Assembly (NCBI GenBank): GCA_010015675.1
Contig: ML976981.1
Location: 1,498,149 to 1,562,148, forward strand
Origin: Byssothecium circinans
Lineage: Eukaryota; Ascomycota; Dothideomycetes; Pleosporales; Massarinaceae
Length of the DNA stretch: 64,000 nucleotides
Direction: 5' to 3'
The notes under the pieces are model-generated. The model saw only the letters and a list, made by a program, of their open reading frames with translations, did no database searches and was not told where the DNA came from. Made by a program: the position numbers and the translations under genes. Shown in pieces: positions 11,223 to 22,121 of this stretch; position 1 is the stretch's first letter, and each line of letters starts with the position of its first letter.

Positions 11223-14200
11223 ATGGAAGAAGACGCGCCCAACTTCTCCTACGCGTTCGGCGATTCACTCTCGCCCTCTGCTCCCTCGTGGAATCCCGCA
11301 TTGCGACCCAACGAGGACGGCGAACAAAAGACGGCACCGCATCTACAGCCATCCCCGCAGATCAACCCCCAATCGAAACCGGAGCTCGATCAAGGACTAG
11401 AGGAGGAAGACGAGCTGCCTGCCATATCCGAGCCTGCCGCGCCCACAGGGCCTGCGAGCAATGGCGTCCCCGAACGCGCGCCCGTTGCCGACGACGACTT
11501 CTTCGAGCGCCTTGGAGCTGGCGATTCAGCGCCAAGTGAACCGCACGAAATAAACGGGAACGGGCTTCACGGATCTTCGGACGACGTCGCTCCTAGTGCT
11601 CTTGCTGGGGGCGATGAAGCGACAGATGCGCATGAAGAGGCGAACGGCGCACACGATGCGCCACAGGAAGCTGCTTCAGCACAAAGTCAACCCTCAGAGG
11701 AGCCTGCTGCTGAAAATTACGAAGCTCAAGGCGAGACCACTCTTCTGGAGGATGCAATGACCGATAGTGCGAAAGCGCCATTGCTCCCCGAGCATGAATC
11801 CGCAAACGACGATTGGGGTGCATCTGGTGAGGTTTTTGACCTCGGAGGGATGCCGCCAGATGCGCCTGTTGAGACGCCCCTGGAGGCGGCATTGGACCCC
11901 ATGCAGACACCGCACGCCGAGGCTGTCGGGACAACAGTCGGCGACGAGGTCATTGGAAACAACACGGTTGGCGGAAATACTGGAGACGGTTTCGACTGGG
12001 GCAACACCGGAGACCACGATTTCTTTGGTGGAGCTACGCACCAGGCTCAGCAATCCCTCAAAGAAGGCCCAGGCTCGACAGCAGGCACAGATCCACTATT
12101 TGACCTCGAAATGGACGATGACTTCCTCCCCGATACGGATCCGGCGCCGACATTGGAACTTGATTTGGACGATGATGAGGGATTTTTGGAGGACGAGCCC
12201 GCTGCACCAGTGCAACAACCTGCTCAGTCAACAGCAAGCCGGTATGCCCCTCAGATCGCGCCGGCTGCTCCAGCGCCTGCGAATGCGTACGGTGCTTCGG
12301 GTCCCCAATTCACCAATTTCTCCCAGATAAACCAGGCGGCACCCGCGGTTGCTCCAGCTACACCTTACGGAGCATATGGACAGCCTTCTCCATTCCAGCA
12401 ACAGCCAACTAGGCCTCCCATGTCGAGCTCCTCGGAGAGTTTCGCTGCGAAGGCCAAAGGTGGCTACCACTCGCCATACGATCTGCCTGACGACGTTGTC
12501 ACAACGCGAAAGCGACCAGTACGAACAACATCAATTCCAGCAGCACAGCCCGCTCCACCCCCACCTAGGACCAGCAGTATCTCGTCGACCGGTGCTCCGC
12601 GGCCACCTCCTTCCAACATTTCGGCGTCTAGCTTGTCCCCTCCCCCATCTGGCCACTCCGCTCAACCACAAATGACAGGAATGCCACCGACTGTTACCCA
12701 GAAATCTGCTGCGGCAAGGTCGCCCTCTAGTGACTTCTTCGCCGAACTGCCAGTGACTACTAAACCTAAGGCGTCTCCACGCTACTCTCCGCAACAGGCT
12801 GCTCCACAGCATCCTCCACCCCACGGATTCCCCCCTAAGGAACGAACTGCGTCTTGGTCTTCTTTGCGGAATGAGTTCCGTCCAGACCATGACAATCTCA
12901 TCCCCCAACTCCAGAAACCCGAACAACCACCCATGTTTCCCGATCAACCAACGGCACCAGTTCGAGCGAATAGCTTGCCTGTACCTCAAGCTGCTACGGC
13001 GCCTCCTTCGAATCGATACTCTCCTACGCCTCCAAGCGCACCTACTGCCAATGCTCGATACTCACCCGCCCCGCCTACTGCACCGGCTACGCATTCAAAA
13101 TACTCACCGGCACCTCCAGGTCCTAATGCTGCTTCTGCTCCTCCTACTGGACCGCCTCGACCACCGGTGCAGCCCTATGCTCCGCGTACTTCCAGTCCAC
13201 TTGCTTTCCACACGTCACCTCAGCAGCAACCGTCGGAACAGCCGGCACCCACCCCTGAGCAGCATGGAGCACATACTTCATCACATCATCCGATGCACTC
13301 AGCCGAAGGCGTTCCTCGTGTGCCGTTCAAAACCCCACTGGAAGGTGTCAGTGAAACAGAGGAACAAGCAGCCGCTCTAGTCTCAGGACCACCTCGGTCA
13401 GGAACACCACCTTTGCGAAGCCGTCCTTCGTCTGCCGTGAGCTCCCCGAGGAAGAAAAGCAACTACACGCCGCAATATCAGCCGAACCAGCCAGCGGGAT
13501 CCAGCATTGTGCCACCTCCTCGTTCTCAGTCTCAGTCACCATCAGCTGTGATGAAGCACACCATCCACCGTGCTACTTACGATCGACCTGCATCCTCACA
13601 TGCGTTCGTACCCCACGCCTCTGCTTTCGGGCTCCAGCCAGCGGTCCACCCAGCAGCCCAGAACCTGAATGTTATACCCAGCCGCCGACAAGTATCTCAC
13701 GATTATGAATGCATTGCACCTACAGATGAGCGTGCAGCTGACCCCCTTCAGCGCTGGAAGGGTGCTCCTGTCTTTGCATGGGGCTTCGGTGGCACGGTAG
13801 TGACAAGTTTCCCCAAGCAGATCCCCCGTTATGGTGGCGGCGCTACCGTGCCCATGATGAAATGTAGCCCAGGCGAAGTCAAGATACAAAACATCAAAGA
13901 AGCTTTCCCGCTATCGGACGATATCGCCACATTCCCAGGCCCGCTCAAGACGAAGAGTAAGAAGAAAGATGTGACGGCTTGGCTAGGCACACGTATAGAG
14001 GCCCTAGAGAACCAATTCAAGACTCCCAGTGTGGACCAGGCAATGGGTGCGTATGATCAGAAGCGGCTGCAAGAAAGGATTCTGCTCTGGAAAATCTTAC
14101 AAGTGCTTGTCGAGAACGACGGCCAATTACACGGCAATCCAGCTGCGGAGGCAGCAGTCCGAAAAGTTCTATCACCTGATGCTGAGTCATCTGCTGAAGG

Positions 14201-16619
14201 AGAAGCATCGTTTTCCACCGCCGCCGATCTTGTCGGTATCACTAGGTCGAACACTGCCCCTCTCCAAGCCGAGACCACGGATGCTCGGGCTCTCGAGGAG
14301 CTCAGGACATATCTGACGAAGGGTGATCGCGAGAAGGCTGTCTGGCACGCTGTCGATCAGCGCCTGTGGGCGCATGCCATGCTTCTGTCTTCCACGCTGA
14401 ACAAGGACATTTGGAAGCAAGTTGTCCAGGAGTTCGTTCGTAAAGAAGTCAAAAATGTCGGTCGTGACAACCAAGCTCTCGCCGTTCTTTATGAGATTTT
14501 CGCTGGTAATCATGAAGACTGCATCGATGAGCTTGTTCCCGCATCTGCGCGAGCTGGGTTCCAGATGGTGAGTACTGATGGTGGATCAACACAGAATGCC
14601 CTACAAGGCTTAGACAGGTGGCAAGAGACTCTTTCTTTGGTTCTGAACAACCGGAGTGAAGGTGATGCGGCAGCCCTACTTTCACTCGGTAGGCTCTTGG
14701 CGGGCTACGGACGCGTCGAGGCTGCGCATATTTGCTTCATTTTCGCCCGTGGTGCGACTATCATCGGTGGCGCCGATGACCCTACTGCCGACCTCGTCTT
14801 GATTGGTGCCGACCACCGTCAATACCCCCTAGATCTAGGAGTCGATCTAGAGCCTGTACTCTTGACCGAGGTGTACGAGTTTGGCCTGTCGCTGTCCGCT
14901 CAAGGGGGTTCTCATATCGTTCCCCATCTGCAAAACTACAAACTCACCCATGCATATCGCCTTGCAGAGTACGGGCAATGCACTGATGCTCTGGCTTACT
15001 GCGATGCAATTGCAGCGTCAATGAAAGCGAGCACGAGAGTTTCGCCCTACTACAACGCCAGCTTCGTTTCTAGTCTAGATGATCTGAGCAAACGTCTTTC
15101 GCACTCGCCCAAGGACGGCTCTTCATCATGGATTTCAAAGCCCAGTATGGACAAGGTCTCGAGCTCATTGTTGTCCAAGTTCAACAGTTTTATCGCTGGA
15201 GACGACGAGAAGGATGCCGCAAATACAGCAACTGGGAATGATGTTGGACCTTTTGCCGGGATCGCTGGCGATACTCCCAATTTGAGTCCTGCGCAGTCTA
15301 GTGCGGATCTCTACGGCGCTTATTCAGGCTTTGGAGTACCTGCGCCAGGAACTGCACCTGTCAACTCAAGGTATGCGCCTTCGAATGCTTCCAATACATA
15401 CGCACCGAGGACTTCTATAGAGTCAAGCCGAGGAAGATACGACCCAGGCGGTCGCCCATCATTAGATTCCGCAGACGGCACTTCGGGTATGCGAGCAGTT
15501 TCCGACACTTATATTCCATCCCCCACTTTTTCGAATTCGTATACTCCGTCGCAGCCTATGCTTAGCCCATCCCACCCAACGCTTGTCAAGTCGGCATCGT
15601 ACTCCCCTCTCAGGACCGAGCATAGCGCTTCCCAATCTTCCTATGGCAACCCCTACCAGCCTACGCCTGCGGCTGAACAATCAGCACACGCCTTTGGTGG
15701 TGGATATCAACCTCTGTCAGCAAGTTTCGACGACACTCCTGTTGAATCAAGACAGCCATCAAGTAGCTATGAGCCCCCAACAAACTCATACGAGCCACCC
15801 AGCTCCTACGAGCCGCCAACATTCGAGCCCTACCAAGAAGATGCCGACGAAGACGATAAGCCCAAGCCCAAACCCAAGTCATTCATGGATGATGACGACG
15901 ACGACGACCTAGCAACCCGCGCCGCCGCTCTCAAGGGCAACTCCAACAAATCAAAATCCGATGCCGACCGTGCAGCCGATGAAGCCTTCCGCAAAGCTGC
16001 CGAAGCCGACGCAAAACGCGACAAGGAAACTAAGAAGTCGGGTAGCTGGTTCGGAGGCTGGTTCAAGAAAGATCCCAACGCAGCACCTGGACCCATTAAA
16101 GCCAAGCTCGGAGAAGAAAGCTCCTTCTACTACGATCCCGAGCTCAAGAAATGGGTCAACAAGAAAGCAGGCGCGGACGCAGGGGCAAGTAAACCCATGG
16201 CCACACCTCCGCCGCCCAAGAGCGGACCACCCAGCCGCAGCGTCTCCAGCAACAATACCATGGGTCCTCCCTCTTCCCTCCCCTCAGGCGGCGCGACCCA
16301 TCTCAGTGCTCCGCCAACACGCGCACCGACGTCGAACCCGCAGCGCAGCTCGTCGATGCCGCCGCCGATGAATGGACCGAATTCTAGAGCCTCGACACCC
16401 GGGCTCCCGTCTGACAATGAGGGATCTGCGGGACCGAAACCCCCGGTGCTGACGAGACCGAGTTTCCCGTCGGCGTCGGGACCGCCGTCTAGACCGGGCA
16501 CGGGGATGAGTACGGCGAGTAGTATTGATGATTTACTTGGCGCGCCGCAGGCGAGGAAGGGGCCTGGGGCGAAGAAGAAGAAGGCTGGTCGGTATGTTGA
16601 TGTTATGGCGAAGCCGTAA
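11223..16619 (+). CDS. SEC16: COPII coat assembly scaffold Sec16
   Basis: One uninterrupted reading frame of 1798 residues. Sec16 organises ER exit sites and scaffolds COPII coat assembly by binding Sec23, Sec24, Sec13 and Sar1. The first ~830 residues are acidic and then Pro/Ser/Gln-rich low complexity. The central conserved domain starts near residue 840 with the hallmark FAWGFGGTVVTSFP followed by a helical region. The C-terminal Sec16 helical (ACE1-like) part runs from about 1020 to 1300. After a second disordered region, a short conserved patch GSWFGGWFKKDP near 1608 and a Pro-rich tail end the protein. Length is close to other filamentous fungal Sec16 proteins as I remember them. A near-consensus GTGAGT...CAG of only 27 nt at about 14568 is too short to be an intron and reads through in frame. 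Confidence 0.93.
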   Translation: MEEDAPNFSYAFGDSLSPSAPSWNPALRPNEDGEQKTAPHLQPSPQINPQSKPELDQGLEEEDELPAISEPAAPTGPASNGVPERAPVADDDFFERLGAGDSAPSEPHEINGNGLHGSSDDVAPSALAGGDEATDAHEEANGAHDAPQEAASAQSQPSEEPAAENYEAQGETTLLEDAMTDSAKAPLLPEHESANDDWGASGEVFDLGGMPPDAPVETPLEAALDPMQTPHAEAVGTTVGDEVIGNNTVGGNTGDGFDWGNTGDHDFFGGATHQAQQSLKEGPGSTAGTDPLFDLEMDDDFLPDTDPAPTLELDLDDDEGFLEDEPAAPVQQPAQSTASRYAPQIAPAAPAPANAYGASGPQFTNFSQINQAAPAVAPATPYGAYGQPSPFQQQPTRPPMSSSSESFAAKAKGGYHSPYDLPDDVVTTRKRPVRTTSIPAAQPAPPPPRTSSISSTGAPRPPPSNISASSLSPPPSGHSAQPQMTGMPPTVTQKSAAARSPSSDFFAELPVTTKPKASPRYSPQQAAPQHPPPHGFPPKERTASWSSLRNEFRPDHDNLIPQLQKPEQPPMFPDQPTAPVRANSLPVPQAATAPPSNRYSPTPPSAPTANARYSPAPPTAPATHSKYSPAPPGPNAASAPPTGPPRPPVQPYAPRTSSPLAFHTSPQQQPSEQPAPTPEQHGAHTSSHHPMHSAEGVPRVPFKTPLEGVSETEEQAAALVSGPPRSGTPPLRSRPSSAVSSPRKKSNYTPQYQPNQPAGSSIVPPPRSQSQSPSAVMKHTIHRATYDRPASSHAFVPHASAFGLQPAVHPAAQNLNVIPSRRQVSHDYECIAPTDERAADPLQRWKGAPVFAWGFGGTVVTSFPKQIPRYGGGATVPMMKCSPGEVKIQNIKEAFPLSDDIATFPGPLKTKSKKKDVTAWLGTRIEALENQFKTPSVDQAMGAYDQKRLQERILLWKILQVLVENDGQLHGNPAAEAAVRKVLSPDAESSAEGEASFSTAADLVGITRSNTAPLQAETTDARALEELRTYLTKGDREKAVWHAVDQRLWAHAMLLSSTLNKDIWKQVVQEFVRKEVKNVGRDNQALAVLYEIFAGNHEDCIDELVPASARAGFQMVSTDGGSTQNALQGLDRWQETLSLVLNNRSEGDAAALLSLGRLLAGYGRVEAAHICFIFARGATIIGGADDPTADLVLIGADHRQYPLDLGVDLEPVLLTEVYEFGLSLSAQGGSHIVPHLQNYKLTHAYRLAEYGQCTDALAYCDAIAASMKASTRVSPYYNASFVSSLDDLSKRLSHSPKDGSSSWISKPSMDKVSSSLLSKFNSFIAGDDEKDAANTATGNDVGPFAGIAGDTPNLSPAQSSADLYGAYSGFGVPAPGTAPVNSRYAPSNASNTYAPRTSIESSRGRYDPGGRPSLDSADGTSGMRAVSDTYIPSPTFSNSYTPSQPMLSPSHPTLVKSASYSPLRTEHSASQSSYGNPYQPTPAAEQSAHAFGGGYQPLSASFDDTPVESRQPSSSYEPPTNSYEPPSSYEPPTFEPYQEDADEDDKPKPKPKSFMDDDDDDDLATRAAALKGNSNKSKSDADRAADEAFRKAAEADAKRDKETKKSGSWFGGWFKKDPNAAPGPIKAKLGEESSFYYDPELKKWVNKKAGADAGASKPMATPPPPKSGPPSRSVSSNNTMGPPSSLPSGGATHLSAPPTRAPTSNPQRSSSMPPPMNGPNSRASTPGLPSDNEGSAGPKPPVLTRPSFPSASGPPSRPGTGMSTASSIDDLLGAPQARKGPGAKKKKAGRYVDVMAKP

Positions 16620-18209
16620 GGGGGTTGGGGATTCTAGTGTGCGATGGATGGGTGGGAGGTAGGTGTTGAGAGTAGCGGGTAGGGGGTATGTGGCATGGAA
16701 TGGAAATGTATGGATGAGGTTCGCGATGTGTATACGTGATTTGGGGCTAGATTGGCGTTTTTATTCTTTTACAGCGTGAGCCGTCCTGTCGGGTTTCGGG
16801 TTTCGGTCTCTTCCGGCGTTGATCAACAAGGTTGCTTGCTGGGTAGAGGGGAAGTTGTTGCTCCCTTTTCCAATGCTACTATGAGAGCTTTTGTATCTTG
16901 TATTTTTTTTCTTCCTCTTCTTCTTCATAATTGGTAGAAAGGAAGATAAGAACGCGGTTTTTGGTTTTTCGAGCATGCTGAAAGATTGTGGGAAGTGCTG
17001 TAGAGAGTCTTTAATGTGGGATGTGGGAGTGTGCTTTTTCTCGTATCCCCGTATCCTGTATCTGTGTACTTTTTTATTGCTTTGTCGGTCGGTCGGTCTG
17101 GAGAAAAGTGTGTGTGGGTGTGCTTGTGTGTTTAGGACTTGTTTAATATTTATATTGGCTGGTTTTCAACTATTCGTTTTTAATGTTTGTGTGGACTGGA
17201 ATTGAGTTGACTTGTGATTGAAGAACTAGTGGAGGGGGTTCTTTATACCAGGTAACTAGGGGGGAAGATAGGATGGGCGTGTTACTGGGATTATGAGTGG
17301 AGGGTTGTGAAGTTCAGGAAGGATGGTAAGGTATTGGGGGTATTGTGAAGATGGTGGGTTGGTGGGTGGAGGGGTGGAGAGAGTGCTGAGTGGAGGGTGT
17401 GCTGGGTGGGGAGATTGCTGGATGGAGTGTGTGCTGGGTGGGGAGAGTGTTGAGGGATTGTATGTGTTTGTTTGTGTATAGGTAAATTGGTAAGGAGTGT
17501 GGTTTGGTAGTGGGTTGTGCCGGGCAGTACTTGCTGGAAATGGCGATCTTGGAGAGGAGAGAGATGGGAGAGATGGAGAAGACGGGTATGTGTGGTTAAG
17601 AGTAGGCACCCTGTATTTGAGGTGTGTGATAAAACGAAGAACAGATTATTTGTACATGGAAATTTCTGGACGTACCTATAGTAGATATGGAAAGGAATGA
17701 AGGCATTACCTTCAGTGCATAGCACGCTAGAGGCGGGTAAAGTCGTGTAGTCTATTGAATAGCAGTCTGCAAGCTTAGGGACTCCTAAACTACTCTGTTG
17801 ATTCATACTTGTTTATCTTCCTGGCGCGTAAGGTGGTTGGGGAGAAACACAAGGTAATGCTTCAGTTCTCTGCGTGAATGGTATTACTTTATAACCTCTT
17901 CTTGGCCAGACATTTGTTCAGAGTCTTCACTTCCTATCTGATGAGGAAAGAACTGTTGGGATGTAGTGAGTTTCATTTGGATGCGGAATTACGCATCCCC
18001 TCACGTGAGTTGGCGCTCTAGCGCGATTTCACGCAAACGCGTCGAAACTAACGCCTTGGAAACCGAACTCCTGAGTCCCTCCTTCATCTTCCATCCTACT
18101 TCTTATCCAAACGTCCAATCCCAATCTTCTCCCGTTTTACGCCAACGCTCACATTGTAAACGAGCTTAATTGTTCAGATGGGTACCTTGCATCAATTGGT
18201 TGTGCTTTT
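16620..18209. other. Intergenic with G-rich low complexity
   Basis: 3' flank of SEC16, then a purine-rich stretch at about 17225-17600 with repeated gtgctgggtggggag segments. Open frames on the minus strand there (17256-17806) are the C/T-rich complement of this repeat and carry no domain. No gene can be supported. Confidence 0.45.
17340..17465. repeat. Imperfect G-rich minisatellite
   Basis: The string tgtgctgggtggggaga occurs twice about 34 bases apart (near 17397 and 17430) within a run of related gtgggtggagg and ggatggagtg segments. It is short, imperfect and non-coding. Confidence 0.45.
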
Positions 18210-19068
18210 GAGAATTGAGTGATTATATGCGAGCGCGCTATGCGGTCGTAGACGCGCAGTTCAAGATCAACACGAGGGCTGCTGTGGCAGCCTCACTAGA
18301 CCATCTTCTAAATATGCTGCGCCTGTGCAGGAGCGACAATGTGGGCGTGAGGGACGGCGTGCCAGCACTGTTACTTGAGGGTGGGAAGGGATCAGGAGTG
18401 CCATGACTTTTGCACGTGGTATGCTACGACAAGGCAGCAGAGTGATTATGATTGGGGTGATATGAATTTGCCGTTCTTGGATACAAAGGATGCGGATCCT
18501 TTTGGGAGTGTGGAGCCGTGAGAGGGATGATTTTCAGATCTCTCACATCTGGTTGCTGTCACGCTTTTCAAGATTCGGATTCTGGTCGATTTGCAGATGC
18601 TACAGCATATGAGAGAGGAGGCCGGTCCAAACGTGTCGCAGGAAATCCTGGATGAGATGAAGGCGCGTGCTGTCAGCTCTGTCGTCACGGATCATAAGGT
18701 ACGTATTTCAATCAAGTACTTAACAGTCCAAACTTTGAAAATCGTAGCCATACCTTAGAACACGATATTTCACATCCCGGCAATCGTAAATTTCTAAACA
18801 ACTAAGGCATTCGTTAATGCAGTCTTCGATATAGGCACAAATCGCAGAGCGCAAGACTCAGATCAAGAAACTCTACGATTCGGGTACCCAGAATAACAAG
18901 CACATCTGGCCCGTGATGCTCAAACCGGGAAAGTACTTCATGACTAAGCCGTCTTTGATGGGGTTTAGCACTGTTGAAGAGATGCAGATCAAGTTGCAGT
19001 ATAACTACAATACGTAGGTTGAGTCGCCGGGGGTGATGGAGGTCCTTCAGAAGTTGGCAAGGAAGTGA
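18210..19068 (+). pseudogene. Broken copy of a conserved fungal protein
   Basis: The plus strand carries three blocks that read as one protein if repaired. The first is DYMRARYAVVDAQFK to VPALLL (from 18215). After a one-base shift near 18375 comes VGRDQECHDFCTWYATT then DYDWGDMNLPFLD. After two TGA codons (18519 and 18528) comes VAVTLFKIRILVDLQML. A 136-nt GT...AG intron (18699-18834) separates these from QIAERKTQIKKLYDS to EEMQIKLQYNYNT, then a TAG (19015) and VESPGVMEVLQKL ending at 19068. I recall this block order (ARY.VVDA, MLRL.RSDN.GVRD, DYDWGD) from a widespread uncharacterised fungal family, sometimes linked to MYND-type proteins, but I cannot name it safely. The frameshift plus three stops make it non-functional. 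The 5' end is missing or unrecognised. Confidence 0.75.
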
Positions 19069-19118
19069 AATGTTTGCCTGTATTGAATGCCATGATGACA
19101 GAAACCAGAAGTACTATT

Positions 19119-21466
19119 TTACCAGTCATAATCACCACTCTCGCTGACCGACTCGTCATCATTGTCACTCCCGGTCTGATTCTCCAATTCCTGCTTATCG
19201 AAATACTCAATGGAATCCAGTGTATCTTCTTCGAAGTACACGGGGTCTATATCATGACTTCCTGTGTCTACCACATCCGGAAGGAATAGAACTTCGTGGG
19301 TGATGTTTCTCAAAACAGATTCCGAGATGCGACCTGTAGCCATAACCTTCACCACTCGCTGTGTGTCCTTGCTCAGGTCGAGAATGAACTTTAACACTTC
19401 ATCGTTATGGCTTGTGGATCCTGTCAAGTCGATCACCATGTCAAGCATGATGAAAACGCAGTCACGGTCTTTTAGACTATCAACCAGACGCTTTATGGAG
19501 TCCATATATCCTCTTTTGTCCAGGGTATGAGCTATTCTGCTGTCAACGCCCATGGCTGGAGTGAGATTAATCTCCGGTCGCTTTTTCTGCAGCTGCTTCA
19601 AGAGTTGAACGAATAAACTTGACAACAATGCTACTGGTCCGGATGTGCTTTCATCCATGGAAGAATTTGCTCTGAGGCCGCAGAAACATGACAATAGTGG
19701 ATAGTCTTGCTTCTTCAACAGTTTGACCAAGAAGGCGGTCGTGAAAGTTACCGGATTCATGGTGGTATCCGGGCAGGTCTCTTGTTCGACATATAAGACT
19801 GCTGAGCTGGCAGTTCGCAACCAGTGGTGGATCTCGTCCGAGGTGAGTATCCACTGCACCTTATCCCTCTCGCTTGTAGAGATTCCCCGCAAGCCTTGCA
19901 AGCCCTCCTGGATATCTTCGTATGCTGCATCGTAGGCCGTGCGGAGATGCGCCGACCAGTTTTTGACCAATTTGCGGTTGCTTTTCGCTATAGTCGATTT
20001 GGGATTGCGTGGGTCCATGGGGAAAACAAGCTCTTTTTGGAGACGTGCTGCTCGGTCTTGATCCACTTTCAGGGATGTTAGAGATTGTGCGACCTTTGAC
20101 AGAATTTGATCTGCACTTACATATCCCCGTGCGTGGATCGAAGGATGGGTTGCCGGTAAGAAACACATACATTGTGTTAAACACATTTGTATGCAGCGTT
20201 TCTTGACGGACGACTTCGATGTCTTGTGCTTTTCCATTTTCGAGTAGGCCTTCTTGAAACCTAGCTTCCTGCACTCTCTGAGATTCCATCCAACGTTGCT
20301 CGAATTTGTCGAATCTGTCCAATCTCTCGTGAATGCCTATTTGGATGTATTGTCAGCGAGGACATTGCAGTTCTTCCTCGTGAGCTTTACCAGAAATACC
20401 GATATTTGTTTCTGCAACCATCATCTCAGTGTTCTCAGCAGCTATCATTGATCTGGTTGCCTTGACATCAACACGGCCGAGTTTCTGCTGCGAACAAATA
20501 TCGACCTGCGTTCGAAATTCTTTGAGCCTTTTCTCCAGATCTGCGATGGATTCTGTGACGTCGAAACTGTGTCTGTCGCCTTTGAAGACGAGCGACATAC
20601 CTTTTTCTAATCCCGTTTAGCGCAATTTGCTGCAGTGGGGAGGGTGTTACTCACTAGCCATGTTCTTCGACAACTCATTCACAATGCGCTCCAAAACCAT
20701 GAATATCGATACGAAAACAGAATCGGCCCTCATTTGTAGTCCTGCGGATTGATAGTAGACTTCTGCGAGGTCTTGAACTGCTTTGAGCTTCAGTGGTATT
20801 TCGGCCAGGCATTCGTAGATATCGGTACGAAGCTTCTCTGCGCGCCCCACAGCCTGAAAAAAGGTCAGTTCCGTGACTGAATGAATGACGGAATTCTCAC
20901 GTACACCGAGGATCATCGTAAAGCCACCAGAAATTACTGAGCCATACGTGTCATTGGGGACGAACTTGAGAAGTGAGCCTAGTTGCGCATGATGGTCTCC
21001 TGCGCGGCGAAAACATTTGCGAATCACACCCATTGCGTTTTTGACATTTTCTGCATCTCGATGCTGCGTCTCTATCTTCCCTGCAATCACCAAGACATCT
21101 TCCATGGTGTATGACTTGGGATCTTTGAGCACAACGTCTAGTTTTTTGTCAAGACCTTTGTCTTTGATCTTTTCCGCGAAGCGAGTGAGAGTTGATTCCA
21201 GTTGTTTCAACCGATTTGCTGATTCTATGTGATAGTTGACCCTTGAGTCGCTTTTCGTCAGTATTATGGTAGGTTTAGCCTGTCGGGTAGTCGTACTTGG
21301 TGATGGAGCGCTGGGCGACGAATTCATCTCGAACCGGCACATATTGCGGGTTTCCAGGCCCCGCAAGCTCGGTCCCAAGTGCTTGTTGAGCTCTTGTTTC
21401 CAGAAACTCTGCGGCACTGTTTGTAAGTACCCGTGGCCGTATTATCGTGGAGATATCCTGCGCCAT
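19119..21466 (-). CDS. STAND/NACHT-like fungal protein lacking a visible P-loop
   Basis: Proposed exons: 21466-21431, 21381-20905, 20853-20655, 20600-20391, 20336-20171 and 20115-19119, 694 residues. The first junction is uncertain: the ATG frame stays open for 62 codons and a 49-nt intron (GTACTT...CAACAAG) is only one way into the next frame. The N-terminal ~240 residues form an all-helical domain (GVIRKCFRRAGDH, SVISGGFTMILG, AVGRAEKLRTDIYECL, IFMVLERIVNEL) seen at the start of many fungal NLR-like proteins. The C-terminal half resembles a NACHT-type NTPase core (SDEIHHWLRTASSAVLYVE, LLSCFCGLRAN, GPVALLSSLFVQLL, CVFIMLDMVIDL), but where GxxGxGKT should be there is SSAVLYVEQETC, so nucleotide binding is doubtful. 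An acidic tail ends the protein. It is transcribed divergently from the AAA ATPase gene. The role is unknown; relatives act in non-self recognition or programmed death, which is inference here. Confidence 0.7.
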
Positions 21467-22121
21467 TTTGGTCGGTATCCGACTTTAGCGAGGGAGTGGA
21501 AAATTGCGCTCGAGCGGATTACTGCGGATCAACTAATGTGCCCATAAGACCAGGCCTTCTATGCGGACTTCAGTTGATCCGTTCGTTGGGTTTGCCTTGT
21601 GCCTTGTAATTTCTGTGGTGCTTCCAGCCTACATGGGTACCAATCATATACCTCTCAATTTAAGTTGCATGCAACCACCTGCGCATTCCGGTGAGCGAAA
21701 TACGATGATCACGACATATAGGCGCTTCCCTTCAGGTCCTCGGGTAGGGTAGTCATTCCCGATAAGAGGAGCGGACCTATCGAAAACCTTGTCATCGAAA
21801 ACTAGTCATACGATTCACAAGGCTGAGCTCTCAATCTGGTCGCACAGCATGCTCGAGCTACCAATGAGACATGGACTCAGCCCCTCTTGTTGATGGCACG
21901 ATTATGGGTTCGTCTGAAGCGCTGCTTGTTGCTTACTTCATCAATTCAGCAAGAATTCATGTCACCGCTTTTATGCACTTGAGCCTCAGCCTCATGAGCG
22001 GGCCCGATCATACATGAAGCGGCCACTTATCCATCTGTCTTTGTGCTTGATTATCCCTCATTCGACTGTCTCAACTTTTATAAAGGTTTTGTCTTTTGTG
22101 TAGCCCCGAGGTGGTAACAAG
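21467..22121. promoter_or_regulatory. Shared divergent promoter, STAND-like/AAA pair
   Basis: A 655-bp interval between two divergent start codons. No recognisable motif beyond AT-rich patches; nothing coding is seen. Confidence 0.4.

Noticed and set aside
14568..14594. GTGAGT...CACAG inside SEC16, resembling an intron
   Set aside because: Only 27 nt, below workable intron size, and the frame reads through without a stop.
17256..17806. Minus-strand frames rich in Pro/Thr/His/Ser
   Set aside because: They are the complement of a G-rich minisatellite and contain no domain or plausible splice structure.
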